Below the pieces are notes generated by a model. It was not told where the DNA came from. It was given only the letters and a program-made list of their open reading frames with translations, and searched no databases. A program made the position numbers and the translations under genes. Source: Vulcanimicrobiota bacterium (lineage in GTDB: Bacteria; Vulcanimicrobiota; Xenobia; Xenobiales; JADMJV01). Taken from it: a stretch of DNA of 64,000 bases. Below are positions 17,020 through 25,870 of this stretch, in pieces. Position 1 is the first letter of the stretch, and each line of letters opens with the position of its first letter. Where the stretch lies: contig JAFKGI010000009.1 in the NCBI GenBank assembly GCA_017307785.1, forward strand, positions 124,001-188,000. Reading direction: 5' to 3'.

Positions 17020-19295
17020 GCAGTCTGAAAGTCCTGGTTCTGGAAGACGACGAAAACCTGCGAGAATTGCTCTGCGAAACGCTGGAGGACGAAGGCTATC
17101 TGTCGGAAGGCGCGGCCAATGGAGTCGAGGCCATCCAGAAGGTCACTTCCGGCATCTACGACGTGCTGATCGTCGATGTGCGCATGGAGGGGATGTCGGG
17201 GCTGGAAGCCTTTGCCCATATGCGCCAGCAAGGAGTGGAGCTGGCCTGTCTGGTGATTACCGGCTACGCCACCGAGGAAGATTCGATTCGGGCCATTCGT
17301 CTGGGAGTCGGCGATTACTTGCGCAAGCCTTTCGAGATGAAGGAGCTATTGCTCCGTCTGGCGCGCGTCTCGGCCGTCTACCAGCGTCAGCGCGAAGGGC
17401 TATCGCGCGAGCAGCGCCTGCAGCGTCAACTGGATTGGCTCCACCAGTTGCATTGTCCGCCCGAAGCTCGCCAGGCCGGTGAACTCGCCGGGCAACTGGC
17501 GCGAGGCCTGCAGCTGGATAAGCTACATCAGCTCGAGGTGCAGATGGCGGCCGCTCTGGCTCACCAGGGTATGAACCCGCCCGAGGCCAGTGATTGGGTC
17601 AGCGAAGGTCTGGGCAGCTTTCAAGAAAACTGGGACGGAACCGGTCCTCGCCAGCTCTCGGGCGAGGCGATTCCCCTGGCTGCTCGTATAGTTCGCCTGG
17701 CCTTACTGGCGGCGGGCGGCTCCGACAGCGCGCAGGTTCTGGCTCAGCAGCATCCAGGTGTGGTCGATCCGCACCTGCTTTTCGCCCTGGAATTGCGCTC
17801 CCACCAGTCCCAGGACAAACAGCTGCGCCGTTTGCTCGATCTGGCGCGGGGCTTGCTCTACAGCGGACAGGCCACCGAGGCGACTCTGGCGCTGCAGGAA
17901 GCCGAAAAGCTCAGTCAGGGTGCTCAGGCGGCCGAGGTGCAGTTGTTGCTGGCCGAGCTGGAGCCGGCTCCGTTGCGTCAACTGCGTCTGGAGCGCTTGT
18001 TGGAATCGGCTCGCGGGTGGGGACCAGGTTGGGGATCGCGTATGCTGACCGAGGCCGGCCTGTTGATGTTGGAGGCACGTCCAGACCAGGCGGCCAGCTG
18101 GCTGCGGGAAGCCTATGGACGAGTCGAGCAGGACGTGTTGCGGGCTCTGATTCAGCTGGGATTGTGGGCTCTCGGACAGGCCGCGGATTGGTCGCCTCTG
18201 GAGGCCCTGGCGGTCTTGCTGCAGCCTCAGCACGAGCCCAAGTTGTTGCGCGCCCTACCCTGGCTGGGGCCGGCATTGTTGCGCTGGTGGCTGGGAGAGC
18301 GAAGAGACTCTGCCCTCTTCTATCGATTCCTGAGGAACTACGCCGGCCCGCTTGTGCCCGCCGTCGTGCATTTAAGCGCGGCCCAACGACTGCAGCTGCT
18401 GGAATTGCTGCAGGCTCAACCGCAGGGGGTTCCGTCGGCCTGGCTACAGACGCTTTCTCAGGAGAACGATAACCAGGTGCGCGCCCTGGCCATCCAGTTG
18501 AGCGGCAAGAAAACGGAAGCGCTCAAGCCACCGCCCCTGCATCTGCGTTCTTTTGGAAGTTTTGCCGTCTCGGTGGGCGGTCGGCCCCTGAGCGATAAGG
18601 TCTTCCGCGGCCAGCGCAATCGCATCCTGTTGGCGTGCGTGGCCGCCGCCCAGACGCAGGCCGAAGATAAGGTGCGGGAAGCGTTCTGGCCGGAGGAGTT
18701 GGAGAAGGGCCGGAAAGGCCTGTCCAACGCTCTTTTTCACGTGCGCAAGGCTCTTCGTCCCGAAAGTTGGACCGGCGAATGTGAGTATTTCTTGCGACAA
18801 CAAGAAGTGCTGGGGTTGGACCCGGACCTGGAGCCCTGGCACGATCTGTGGGAAGTGGAAAAAAGTCTGTCCCGACTGCGCCATCTACAGTGGGACGAAC
18901 TGCAGGCCGAACTGGCCAATATCGTGGCTCTGACCGAGGGCGTCTACCTGGACGGTTGTTATATGGATTGGGCTGTGGATCGACGGGAGTCGCTGGAAAT
19001 TCAGCTCAGCGAGGCGCTTTTCAAGGGCTGTGCGCTGGCTCTGCAACATGAATCCTGGACGCGACTTTCGGAATGGAGCCAGCGTCTGTTGGAAAGGGAT
19101 TCCGCCAATCAAGCGGCCGCTGTCTATCGCATTCGGGCGCTATGTCAGTTGGGTAGGCCGGAAGACGCGACGCGAACCTATGAATCGGTTACGCGCAAAG
19201 TTCGCTCGGAGTTCGGAGAAGAGCCTTCCTTGGAGATGATGGAGTGGGCGGCTCGAGCCCGCACCTGGCAAGGCAATCAGGGCTCGATTCGGTAG
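17016..19295 (+). CDS. Response regulator with C-terminal winged helix and BTAD (SARP-like)
   Basis: 759 residues. Receiver domain at 1-120 with Asp54 (LIVDVRMEGMSG) and the conserved Lys in YLRKPF. A long helical middle part (about 130-500) with repeat-like Leu-rich segments resembles TPR/HEAT architecture. Near 505 begins an OmpR-type winged helix (LHLRSFGSFAVSVGGRPL), followed by a bacterial transcriptional activator domain to the end (SRLRHLQWDELQAELA to EPSLEMMEWA). It probably activates transcription when phosphorylated by the kinase upstream. The GTG start overlaps the kinase stop. Such receiver-BTAD proteins usually control nearby operons; the pilus operon itself is the obvious target. 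Confidence 0.85.
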   Translation: MSSLKVLVLEDDENLRELLCETLEDEGYLSEGAANGVEAIQKVTSGIYDVLIVDVRMEGMSGLEAFAHMRQQGVELACLVITGYATEEDSIRAIRLGVGDYLRKPFEMKELLLRLARVSAVYQRQREGLSREQRLQRQLDWLHQLHCPPEARQAGELAGQLARGLQLDKLHQLEVQMAAALAHQGMNPPEASDWVSEGLGSFQENWDGTGPRQLSGEAIPLAARIVRLALLAAGGSDSAQVLAQQHPGVVDPHLLFALELRSHQSQDKQLRRLLDLARGLLYSGQATEATLALQEAEKLSQGAQAAEVQLLLAELEPAPLRQLRLERLLESARGWGPGWGSRMLTEAGLLMLEARPDQAASWLREAYGRVEQDVLRALIQLGLWALGQAADWSPLEALAVLLQPQHEPKLLRALPWLGPALLRWWLGERRDSALFYRFLRNYAGPLVPAVVHLSAAQRLQLLELLQAQPQGVPSAWLQTLSQENDNQVRALAIQLSGKKTEALKPPPLHLRSFGSFAVSVGGRPLSDKVFRGQRNRILLACVAAAQTQAEDKVREAFWPEELEKGRKGLSNALFHVRKALRPESWTGECEYFLRQQEVLGLDPDLEPWHDLWEVEKSLSRLRHLQWDELQAELANIVALTEGVYLDGCYMDWAVDRRESLEIQLSEALFKGCALALQHESWTRLSEWSQRLLERDSANQAAAVYRIRALCQLGRPEDATRTYESVTRKVRSEFGEEPSLEMMEWAARARTWQGNQGSIR

Positions 19296-19831
19296 CTCTG
19301 TTTTTCTCGAAACACCGGAGCAGGGCCGTGTTCCAGGCGAGGTAGCGCATCCCCCGAGAGGATGGTGGCCTGGCCGCTTACCCACTCCAACTCCTGGCGT
19401 TCCACCAGTCCGCTGCGTAACCAGCGCCAGGGCGTGCAGGCACAGTCGACTTCACTGGCGACCAACTCCAGCGGCGGGTCTTTCCATTCGAGAATGACTT
19501 CGGCTTGTTCGGGCCGGCCCTCGTGAGCGGACACCGCCTGGCCGGCCAGTTTCAGAAAGGCCTGAGCCAGCGGGTGGGCCGGCACCTGATGGCTGCGTTT
19601 CCCCTCGCCGTGTCGTAGCTGAAGCCGAAGGGGCCCGGGCCAGAAGGTCTGAAACAGGGTCTGCAGTTCAGGCACGTCGGGAGCCTCGGCGCTCAGCCAG
19701 ATGTCTCCTTCGCCTACAATGAAATAGCCGCATTCGGTAGGAAGGGCTACTTTTCGACCTTCCCGCCAGGCCCGCACCGCCTGCTCCAGCGCTTCAGCGC
19801 CTTTGCGCAGACTGGTGACGGTGAGGATCAT
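19277..19831 (-). CDS. Divergent Sua5/YciO/YrdC-domain protein
   Basis: 184 residues from the ATG at 19831, which overlaps the rseP stop as ATGA. KVALPTECGYFIVG and LFQTFWPGPLRLQL match the YrdC-fold motifs (PTET.YGL and FWPGPLTL). Sua5/TsaC makes threonylcarbamoyl-AMP for the t6A37 modification of tRNA. The sequence is shorter and more divergent than canonical TsaC, and several nucleotide-binding residues are not obvious, so it may be a YciO-like paralogue. The last 19 bases overlap the convergent response-regulator gene. Coupled translation with rseP is likely but says little about function. Confidence 0.65.
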   Translation of the reverse strand: MILTVTSLRKGAEALEQAVRAWREGRKVALPTECGYFIVGEGDIWLSAEAPDVPELQTLFQTFWPGPLRLQLRHGEGKRSHQVPAHPLAQAFLKLAGQAVSAHEGRPEQAEVILEWKDPPLELVASEVDCACTPWRWLRSGLVERQELEWVSGQATILSGDALPRLEHGPAPVFREKQSYRIEP

Positions 19832-21573
19832 TTGATCATGTGAATGCCGGAATACCAGCGGTGTACATCGCCGATGCTGCGCAGGAAGATGAGGCAGAGC
19901 AGCAAGAGGATTCCTGCGAAATGAATGCGCGCTTCTTTCTGGGGGTCGATGGCGCGGCCACGCAGCGCACCCAACCACACGAAGAGCAAGCGGCTACCGT
20001 CCAGCGCCGGAAACGGGATGAGGTTGAAGGTGGCAATGGAAGCGTTGATGACTCCCACCAGAAAGATCAAGACGCCCAGGCCGGCGTGACTACCCTCGAC
20101 CATCGTCTGCACGATGCCGATCGGTCCGGAACTGTTTTCCTTCAGATCGTTCACGGTCGTTTTGGCGTCGGCCACCATATCCTTGAAGAGGTCATAGGGA
20201 AAGGAAACCACGTTGCGCAGCAGTCGGTAGGTGCTGCGCACCACTACCGCGGGCGTCAGAGGCTCCAGTTTGACGCCCCACTCTTCCGCGGTGGCAGCCG
20301 GAACTTCTTCCATAAACAGGTCCTTGAATTTGTCGTCACGGATGACGGTCAACTTGAACGAGCCGTCGGCCGTGGCCTGGCGCTGCGAGAGGTTTCGCAG
20401 ACATTGTTCGAGTTGCCCCTGACCGGAGGCGACGAGCACTCCTTGCAGGTCGTACAGTTCGTCGCCCGCCTTGACGCCGGCGCGAGCCGCCTGACTACCG
20501 GGACGCACCTCGATCACGTTGCCGGTGGCTTTGGTCTCGAACTGAAAGGCCACGATGTTGGCCAGTTCGATACCCACGATGGCTCGGGGGCTGAAAGTAT
20601 GGGATTTTCCGGAGTCGATCTTCCACTCACCTTGCGGACCGGCCAGGGTCAACTCCTTGGCGTTGAGGGCCCAGGAACGGAGTTCGGCCAGTTCCGAAAC
20701 CGGTTTCCCGTTGACGGTGGCGACCGCGAAAGGAAGCTTGTAGCCTTTGGGAGGACTGGAATTGTCCCGCAGCTTGGTCAACTCGACGCCTTTGCCCTGG
20801 GCAAAGACAAACTGATTGCTGAGCATCAGGTCGGGGGCCATCTGAAGATCGTGTCGACCGTGCTTGTCCTCGACGGTGACGCGCACCAATTGACCAACTT
20901 TGCCCGACATCTGCTGTATGAAGTCGGTGCCACTCACGACACTGACGCCGTCGACGGCGACCATGTTCTCGTTGGCCTTGAGGCCCGCCCGCTCGGCGGG
21001 AGAGCCGGGCATTACCACTTTGGCTCGGGCCAGGTGTTCCGGTTGACCGCTACAGAGCCCCACGCTCAGGCCCAGGCCCAGCAGCAGTACCACCGCCGCC
21101 ACGTAGTTCATGAAGACTCCGCCCAACAGAACCACCGTCTTTTGCAAGGTGCTCTTGGCGTTAAAGTTGCCTTCCAGGTCTTCCACCTGTTGATAGACTT
21201 TTTCGGGGGGCAGGGAGCTCAAAAAGGCGACCACTTCCGGATCCTGATTGACCAGGTTGGCCAGCACCGCCGCCGGCGTGGTGGGCATGTTGAGCGGACC
21301 GGTGGCGGCCAGGAACTGCTCGTGCCAGCCCTCTACTCCCTCGATGGGAGGCTCCTCACCAATCATGAGCACGTAGCCGCCCACCGGAAAGATCCTCAGG
21401 CTGAACTCGGTTGCCCGCCAATCGAACGAGAACAACTTGGGTCCAAATCCGATGGCAAACTGAGGACAGCGAATGCCGGCCCAGCGAGCGCCGATGAAAT
21501 GGCCCAGCTCATGGACGAAGATGATGAAACCGAACGAGAGAATGGCGGCAAGAACACCGACTACGATGGACAT
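19828..21573 (-). CDS. rseP: Site-2 intramembrane metalloprotease RseP
   Basis: 581 residues. The zinc motif HELGH (residues 21-25) lies in the first membrane helix, and the C-terminal motif NLIPFPALDGSRLLF supplies the third ligand. Two PDZ-like regions (around 170-240 and 330-400) lie between. The protein is longer than Escherichia coli RseP, with an insertion after residue 80. RseP cleaves anti-sigma factors and signal-peptide remnants in the membrane. The order uppS-cdsA-dxr-rseP is conserved across many bacteria and supports the call. Confidence 0.93.
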   Translation of the reverse strand: MSIVVGVLAAILSFGFIIFVHELGHFIGARWAGIRCPQFAIGFGPKLFSFDWRATEFSLRIFPVGGYVLMIGEEPPIEGVEGWHEQFLAATGPLNMPTTPAAVLANLVNQDPEVVAFLSSLPPEKVYQQVEDLEGNFNAKSTLQKTVVLLGGVFMNYVAAVVLLLGLGLSVGLCSGQPEHLARAKVVMPGSPAERAGLKANENMVAVDGVSVVSGTDFIQQMSGKVGQLVRVTVEDKHGRHDLQMAPDLMLSNQFVFAQGKGVELTKLRDNSSPPKGYKLPFAVATVNGKPVSELAELRSWALNAKELTLAGPQGEWKIDSGKSHTFSPRAIVGIELANIVAFQFETKATGNVIEVRPGSQAARAGVKAGDELYDLQGVLVASGQGQLEQCLRNLSQRQATADGSFKLTVIRDDKFKDLFMEEVPAATAEEWGVKLEPLTPAVVVRSTYRLLRNVVSFPYDLFKDMVADAKTTVNDLKENSSGPIGIVQTMVEGSHAGLGVLIFLVGVINASIATFNLIPFPALDGSRLLFVWLGALRGRAIDPQKEARIHFAGILLLLCLIFLRSIGDVHRWYSGIHMIK

Positions 21574-21591
21574 TCTCTTAAGCTTGAATGC

Positions 21592-22752
21592 TTACCTTAA
21601 AGTCCCTGCCGCCGCCCGCGAGGCGAATTCACGCGCCCAGACGTCCACTTCGATCAGTTGCTCCAGCGTCGGCCGGGAAATCGGATCGTGAGCCTCGAGG
21701 GTGGACTCGATGACGCGCGCCAGGTCGCCGAAGAGGATGCGGTTTTGCAGAAACTGCTCGACCGCCACTTCGTTGGCGGCATTGAGCACGGCGCACCAAC
21801 TGCCGCCTTTTTTGCCGCATTCGAAGGCCAGCTTCAGACAGGGAAAGTCGTCCCAACGCGGCTCTTCGAAGGTCAGCTCTTTCATGTGCTTCAGTTCCAG
21901 GCGCGACCAGATGGGAGGCCAACGGTCCGGATAACTGAGTGCGTAGCTGATGGGAGTGCGCATGTCCGGCGGTCCGAGCTGGGCCAGCACCGAGCCGTCC
22001 ACAAATTCCACCAGACTGTGCACGATGCTCTGCGGGTGAACCCAGACGTCCACCTGTTCCAGCGAGAGTCCGAACAGATGATGTGCTTCCAGAACCTCAA
22101 AGCCCTTGTTCATCAGGCTGGCCGAATCAATCGTGATCTTCGCGCCCATCGTCCAGGTCGGATGCTTCAAAGCCTGGGCTGAAGTCAGCTTCGGCAGCTC
22201 TTCCTTTGGGAGCTTGCGGAAAGGACCGCCCGAGGCGGTGATGATGATGCGCTCCACTCGATCCATCGGTTGTCCCTGGAAGCATTGAAAAAGGGCCGAG
22301 TGTTCGGAGTCGATGGGCAGCACCTGCAGCTTACGCTGACGCGCTTCCTCCATCATCAACTGGCCGGCTACCACCAGCGTTTCTTTGTTGGCCAGGGCGA
22401 TGTCTTTTCCCGACTGTAGAGCGGCCATGCTCGGCTGAAGACCGGCCATGCCCACCAACGAAGAGACCAGCCAGTTGGCACTGGAGATGCGGGCCGCCTC
22501 GATGACTCCCGCCATGCCGCCCAGGGCCTCGATGCCGGTACCGGACAATCGCTGCTCAAGTTGAGGGAGGAGCGATTCGTCCAGGATGGCCACCATCTCG
22601 GGACGGAATTTCAGGGCCTGCTCCACCAGCAGGTCGAGGGACTGGCGTGCGGCCAGCGCTTTGACTTCAAACTTGTCGGGGTGGGCGGCCACCACTTCCA
22701 GGGTCTGGGTTCCGATCGAGCCCGTGGAGCCGATTAGCGAGATCTTTTTCAT
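21592..22752 (-). CDS. dxr: 1-deoxy-D-xylulose-5-phosphate reductoisomerase
   Basis: 386 residues from the ATG at 22752, where MKKISLIGSTGSIGTQTLEV begins with the NADPH-binding glycine motif. The metal and substrate block includes ASGGPFR and TIDSASLMNKGFEVLEA. It converts DXP to MEP, the second step of the non-mevalonate isoprenoid pathway, and so supplies precursors for the UppS enzyme encoded two genes upstream. A longer frame to 22890 runs through cdsA and is not used. The start overlaps the cdsA stop as ATGA. Confidence 0.96.
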   Translation of the reverse strand: MKKISLIGSTGSIGTQTLEVVAAHPDKFEVKALAARQSLDLLVEQALKFRPEMVAILDESLLPQLEQRLSGTGIEALGGMAGVIEAARISSANWLVSSLVGMAGLQPSMAALQSGKDIALANKETLVVAGQLMMEEARQRKLQVLPIDSEHSALFQCFQGQPMDRVERIIITASGGPFRKLPKEELPKLTSAQALKHPTWTMGAKITIDSASLMNKGFEVLEAHHLFGLSLEQVDVWVHPQSIVHSLVEFVDGSVLAQLGPPDMRTPISYALSYPDRWPPIWSRLELKHMKELTFEEPRWDDFPCLKLAFECGKKGGSWCAVLNAANEVAVEQFLQNRILFGDLARVIESTLEAHDPISRPTLEQLIEVDVWAREFASRAAAGTLR

Positions 22753-23561
22753 ACAAAGTACGTCCAATAGAGATAGAAGAATGGGCCCGCGAAGGCCATC
22801 GAATCGAAGCGGTCGAGAACTCCCCCGTGTCCGCCCAACAGTTCGCCGGCGTCCTTGATGTTTACCTCGCGCTTCAAGGCGGATTCCCAAATGTCACCTA
22901 GTTGCCCGAAGATCGAGACTCCGGCGGCCAGTGCCAGCCCGTGCAATGGCGCCAGACCGAACATCGGGCACAGCTTGTAGCCCAGGGCTGCCGAGAGCAT
23001 CAAGCCCCCCACGCTGCCCTCCCAGGTCTTTTTGGGACTCAGGGCGGGACAGAGTTTGTGACGACCAAAGGCGCGACCGATGAAGTAGGCGCCGATGTCG
23101 GTGAAGCTCATCAGTCCGATGAGCAGGGTGACCAGTCCGGCACCCGAGGGCAAGGAGCGTAGCAGCACGATGAAAGAGAACAGCCAGCCCACGTACATCA
23201 CGCACAGGATGGTGCAGGCCGCGTCCAGCATCATCGAGACGCGCTGAGTGCTGCGCAGGGTTGCCACCGCTAAAAGCAGCAGCACCGAAATCAAGGTGGC
23301 GTGGGCCAGACCGGTCACCCCGCCCAGCCAGGCGCCGACCAGCATCAGCAACGTGCAGAGCGTGCCGGTGCGCCGCATAGGGCGCAACTTCTTGCGCTCA
23401 ACCATATCGAAAGCCTCGCAGCTTCCAGCCAGGGCGAAGGCGGCGATTTCGATCAGAAAGGGCGTGTTGCCCCACCAGATGAGGAACAGTGACACGGCCG
23501 CCAGAATGACAGCCGTGTTGATGCGCTGGCCTAGATTGGACCAGCGTCCCGATGCGGCCAT
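22749..23561 (-). CDS. cdsA: Phosphatidate cytidylyltransferase CdsA
   Basis: About 270 residues with eight or so membrane helices. The C-terminal signature ELLGGHGGVLDRFDSM matches the CDP-diglyceride synthase motif with its metal-binding Asp. It makes CDP-diacylglycerol for phospholipids. Two in-frame ATGs exist. I take the second (23561), because GGAGG lies about eight bases before it and it follows the uppS stop by one base. The first, at 23576, would overlap uppS and has no ribosome site. Confidence 0.93.
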   Translation of the reverse strand: MAASGRWSNLGQRINTAVILAAVSLFLIWWGNTPFLIEIAAFALAGSCEAFDMVERKKLRPMRRTGTLCTLLMLVGAWLGGVTGLAHATLISVLLLLAVATLRSTQRVSMMLDAACTILCVMYVGWLFSFIVLLRSLPSGAGLVTLLIGLMSFTDIGAYFIGRAFGRHKLCPALSPKKTWEGSVGGLMLSAALGYKLCPMFGLAPLHGLALAAGVSIFGQLGDIWESALKREVNIKDAGELLGGHGGVLDRFDSMAFAGPFFYLYWTYFV

Positions 23562-23562
23562 A

Positions 23563-24285
23563 TCAGCCACCTCCATATCTTCGATTGCGCTTCTGAAATT
23601 CGAGGAACGCTTCCAGCAACACCTGACGGGAGATTTGCGGCCACAACAAGGGCGTGAAAACCAACTCGCTGTAGGCCGTTTGCCAGAGCAGAAAATTGCT
23701 GATGCGCACTTCTCCGCTGGTGCGAATCATCAGGTCCGGGTCCGGCTGGCCGCCCGTGTCGAGAGCTTCGCCGAAAGTCGATTCGTTCAACTGGTCCGGG
23801 TCATAGCCCTGGCGCAGCAGTTTCTGAGCGGCCCGCACGATTTCGTCTCGACCACCGTAATTGACGGCCAGGTTCAAGGTCATGGCTTTGTTGTGTCTGG
23901 TTGCTTCGATGGTCTTGGAAAACTCGCTGCGCACCGACTCGGGTAACTCCTCGAAGCGGCCCACGGTGCGGAAGCAGATGCCGGTGCGCACCATTTTGTC
24001 GCGCTCGGCTCGCGTGTATTGTTCGAAAAGCTGCATCAGCACCCGGACCTCGGTTTCGGAGCGGCGCCAGTTTTCGACCGAAAAGGCATAAGCCGTCAAG
24101 CACGGGATGCCGAACTCGCGACAGGTCTCCATGACCAGTCGAAAGGCTTTGACCCCGGCCCGATGGCCGAAGACGACGGGAAGGTGGCGTTCCTGGGCCC
24201 AGCGCCGGTTGCCGTCCATAATTACGGCCACATGCTTGGGCAGTCGCGTCAAATCCAGTTGGCTGAGCAATTCTCTCTCGGTCAA
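23563..24285 (-). CDS. uppS: Undecaprenyl diphosphate synthase
   Basis: 240 residues. HVAVIMDGNRRWAQ contains the catalytic Asp of cis-prenyltransferases. FGHRAGV, AFSVENWRR and the C-terminal DLMIRTSGEVRISNFLLWQ and YSELVF blocks complete the family pattern. It makes the C55 lipid carrier for peptidoglycan and other wall polymers. The start overlaps the stop of the small upstream gene as ATGA. Confidence 0.96.
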   Translation of the reverse strand: MTERELLSQLDLTRLPKHVAVIMDGNRRWAQERHLPVVFGHRAGVKAFRLVMETCREFGIPCLTAYAFSVENWRRSETEVRVLMQLFEQYTRAERDKMVRTGICFRTVGRFEELPESVRSEFSKTIEATRHNKAMTLNLAVNYGGRDEIVRAAQKLLRQGYDPDQLNESTFGEALDTGGQPDPDLMIRTSGEVRISNFLLWQTAYSELVFTPLLWPQISRQVLLEAFLEFQKRNRRYGGG

Positions 24286-24491
24286 GGCCGGGGTTCCTTT
24301 GGCAAGCGTTCGAACTCCGTATAGGTTATCACCAAAGTCAGCCCCTCGCTTTCCTGGCGCTGCCCGACCACCAGCAGCCTCCCCTTACCCAGACAGCGAT
24401 AGCCCGGGCGAGTCAGCAAAACGCGAAAAGGCCTGGCTTTTGCCAAGGCCTCCCCAAATTCCAAGCCGAGCCACTCTTCGTCGGTGGCCAA
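24282..24491 (-). CDS. Small protein between frr and uppS, TTG start
   Basis: 69 residues. The TTG at 24491 lies just after the frr stop, with GGAG about nine bases before it, and the stop overlaps uppS as ATGA; an ATG at 24551 would place 20 residues inside frr. The pattern LGLEFGEALAKARPFRVLLT then GRLLVVGQR then LTLVITYTEF resembles the PASTA-like or I78-like small proteins sometimes encoded next to uppS in other bacteria, but I cannot name the family. It is probably a cytoplasmic protein of unknown function co-translated with its neighbours. Confidence 0.6.
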   Translation of the reverse strand: MATDEEWLGLEFGEALAKARPFRVLLTRPGYRCLGKGRLLVVGQRQESEGLTLVITYTEFERLPKEPRP

Positions 24492-24492
24492 C

Positions 24493-25044
24493 CTAGATCT
24501 CCATGATTTCCTTCTCCTTGGAGTCGGCGGCGCTGGCAACCTCGCCGACAATTTTGTCGGTAAGTTTTTGCAGGCGATCCTGAGCTTTCTTCATGTCGTC
24601 TTCGCGCACGTCTTTGAAGCCCTTCAGCTTCTCCAGGGCGTCGCGGCGCACGGTGCGCAAGGTGACTTTGGCTTCTTCGGCGCGTTTGTGAACGCCCTTG
24701 GCCAGGTCCTTGCGGCGGTCTTTGGTGAGAGGCGGGAAAATCAGGCGAATGACCTGTCCGTCGTTCTGCGGGCTGACACCCAGGTCGGACTTGTGGATGG
24801 CTCGTTCGATGGAGCCGATCTGGGTGCGGTCGAACGGTTGAATGACCAGCGTGCGTGCCTCGGGCACGGAGATGTTGGCCATTCCGTTCAAGGGCATCTC
24901 GGAGCCATAGGCTTCCACCGGGATCTTTTCGATCATACCGGGGGTGGCACGGCCGGTGCGCACGTTGGAGAAGTCGCGGAGCATCGACTCCACGCCCTTC
25001 TTCATTTTTTCTTCGGTTTCTTTAAAAAAACTCTCCTCGAGCAT
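24493..25044 (-). CDS. frr: Ribosome recycling factor
   Basis: 183 residues. FSNVRTGRATPGMIEKI, PVEAYGSEMPLNGMANISVP and the C-terminal coiled-coil helix are diagnostic. RRF, with EF-G, splits post-termination ribosomes. It follows pyrH by four bases, the common pyrH-frr-uppS order. Length is normal. Confidence 0.97.
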   Translation of the reverse strand: MLEESFFKETEEKMKKGVESMLRDFSNVRTGRATPGMIEKIPVEAYGSEMPLNGMANISVPEARTLVIQPFDRTQIGSIERAIHKSDLGVSPQNDGQVIRLIFPPLTKDRRKDLAKGVHKRAEEAKVTLRTVRRDALEKLKGFKDVREDDMKKAQDRLQKLTDKIVGEVASAADSKEKEIMEI

Positions 25045-25048
25045 CGGT

Positions 25049-25813
25049 TTAAGCCTCCTCCTTGACGATCGTTCCTATTTCTTCGCCTAAAATCATGCGT
25101 TTGATGTTGCCGTGTTGGGTGATGTCGAAGACGGCAATGGGCAGTCGATTATCCATGCACAGCGAGATGGCGGTTGCGTCCATGACCTGCAGACCCTGCT
25201 GGAGCACATCGATGTAGGGCAGTTTGGTGAACTTCTTGGCGTCCGGGAACTTGACCGGGTCTTTGTCATAGACGCCGTCTACTTTGGTACCCTTGAGGAT
25301 GACTTCGGCGCCAATTTCCAGGCCGCGCAGCGCGGCGCAGGTATCGGTGGTGAAATATGGACTGCCGGTGCCGCCCGCGAAAATCACGATGCGGCCCTTT
25401 TCCAGATGGCGTTGAGCGCGGCGACGAATGAAGGGTTCGGCTACTTCTTTCATCTCGATGGCTGTCAGCACGCGGGTGGTGGCGCCCAACTTCTCGAGGG
25501 CGTCCTGTAGGGCCAGGCCGTTGATGACGGTGGCGATCATGCCCATATAGTCGGCGTTGGCGCGCTCCATCTTGGGGGCCATACGACCGCGCCAGATGTT
25601 GCCGCCGCCCACCACGACGGCGACCTGCACGCCCAGGGCGCGGATTTCTTTGAGTTCTTCGGCGAACTTGACGACGATGGCGGGATCGATGCCGAAGCCG
25701 GCCGAGCCTGCGAAAACTTCACCAGAAAGCTTCAGCAGGACCCTGCGGTAGGGTAATTTGGGGGCGCTGTCCCCATCTTGGGGTGCGCTTTTATCGGAAA
25801 CAGCTTGGCTCAC
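25049..25813 (-). CDS. pyrH: UMP kinase
   Basis: 254 residues. After a 20-residue hydrophilic extension, [14 protein letters not shown] begins the amino-acid-kinase fold; [24 protein letters not shown] and [15 protein letters not shown] are typical of PyrH. It phosphorylates UMP to UDP. In many bacteria rpsB and tsf sit upstream; here that position is taken by an unrelated metallopeptidase gene, so the locus has been rearranged. Confidence 0.96.
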   Translation of the reverse strand: MSQAVSDKSAPQDGDSAPKLPYRRVLLKLSGEVFAGSAGFGIDPAIVVKFAEELKEIRALGVQVAVVVGGGNIWRGRMAPKMERANADYMGMIATVINGLALQDALEKLGATTRVLTAIEMKEVAEPFIRRRAQRHLEKGRIVIFAGGTGSPYFTTDTCAALRGLEIGAEVILKGTKVDGVYDKDPVKFPDAKKFTKLPYIDVLQQGLQVMDATAISLCMDNRLPIAVFDITQHGNIKRMILGEEIGTIVKEEA

Positions 25814-25870
25814 TTGTGACTCCGTCGGATTTAAGTGGCCCCGGTTTCCTTACTGTCAAAGCCCATTCCT

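Noticed and set aside
19840..21600. 586-codon plus frame opposite rseP
   Set aside because: Antisense to a gene with clear RseP motifs; composition dominated by Gln, His and Gly.
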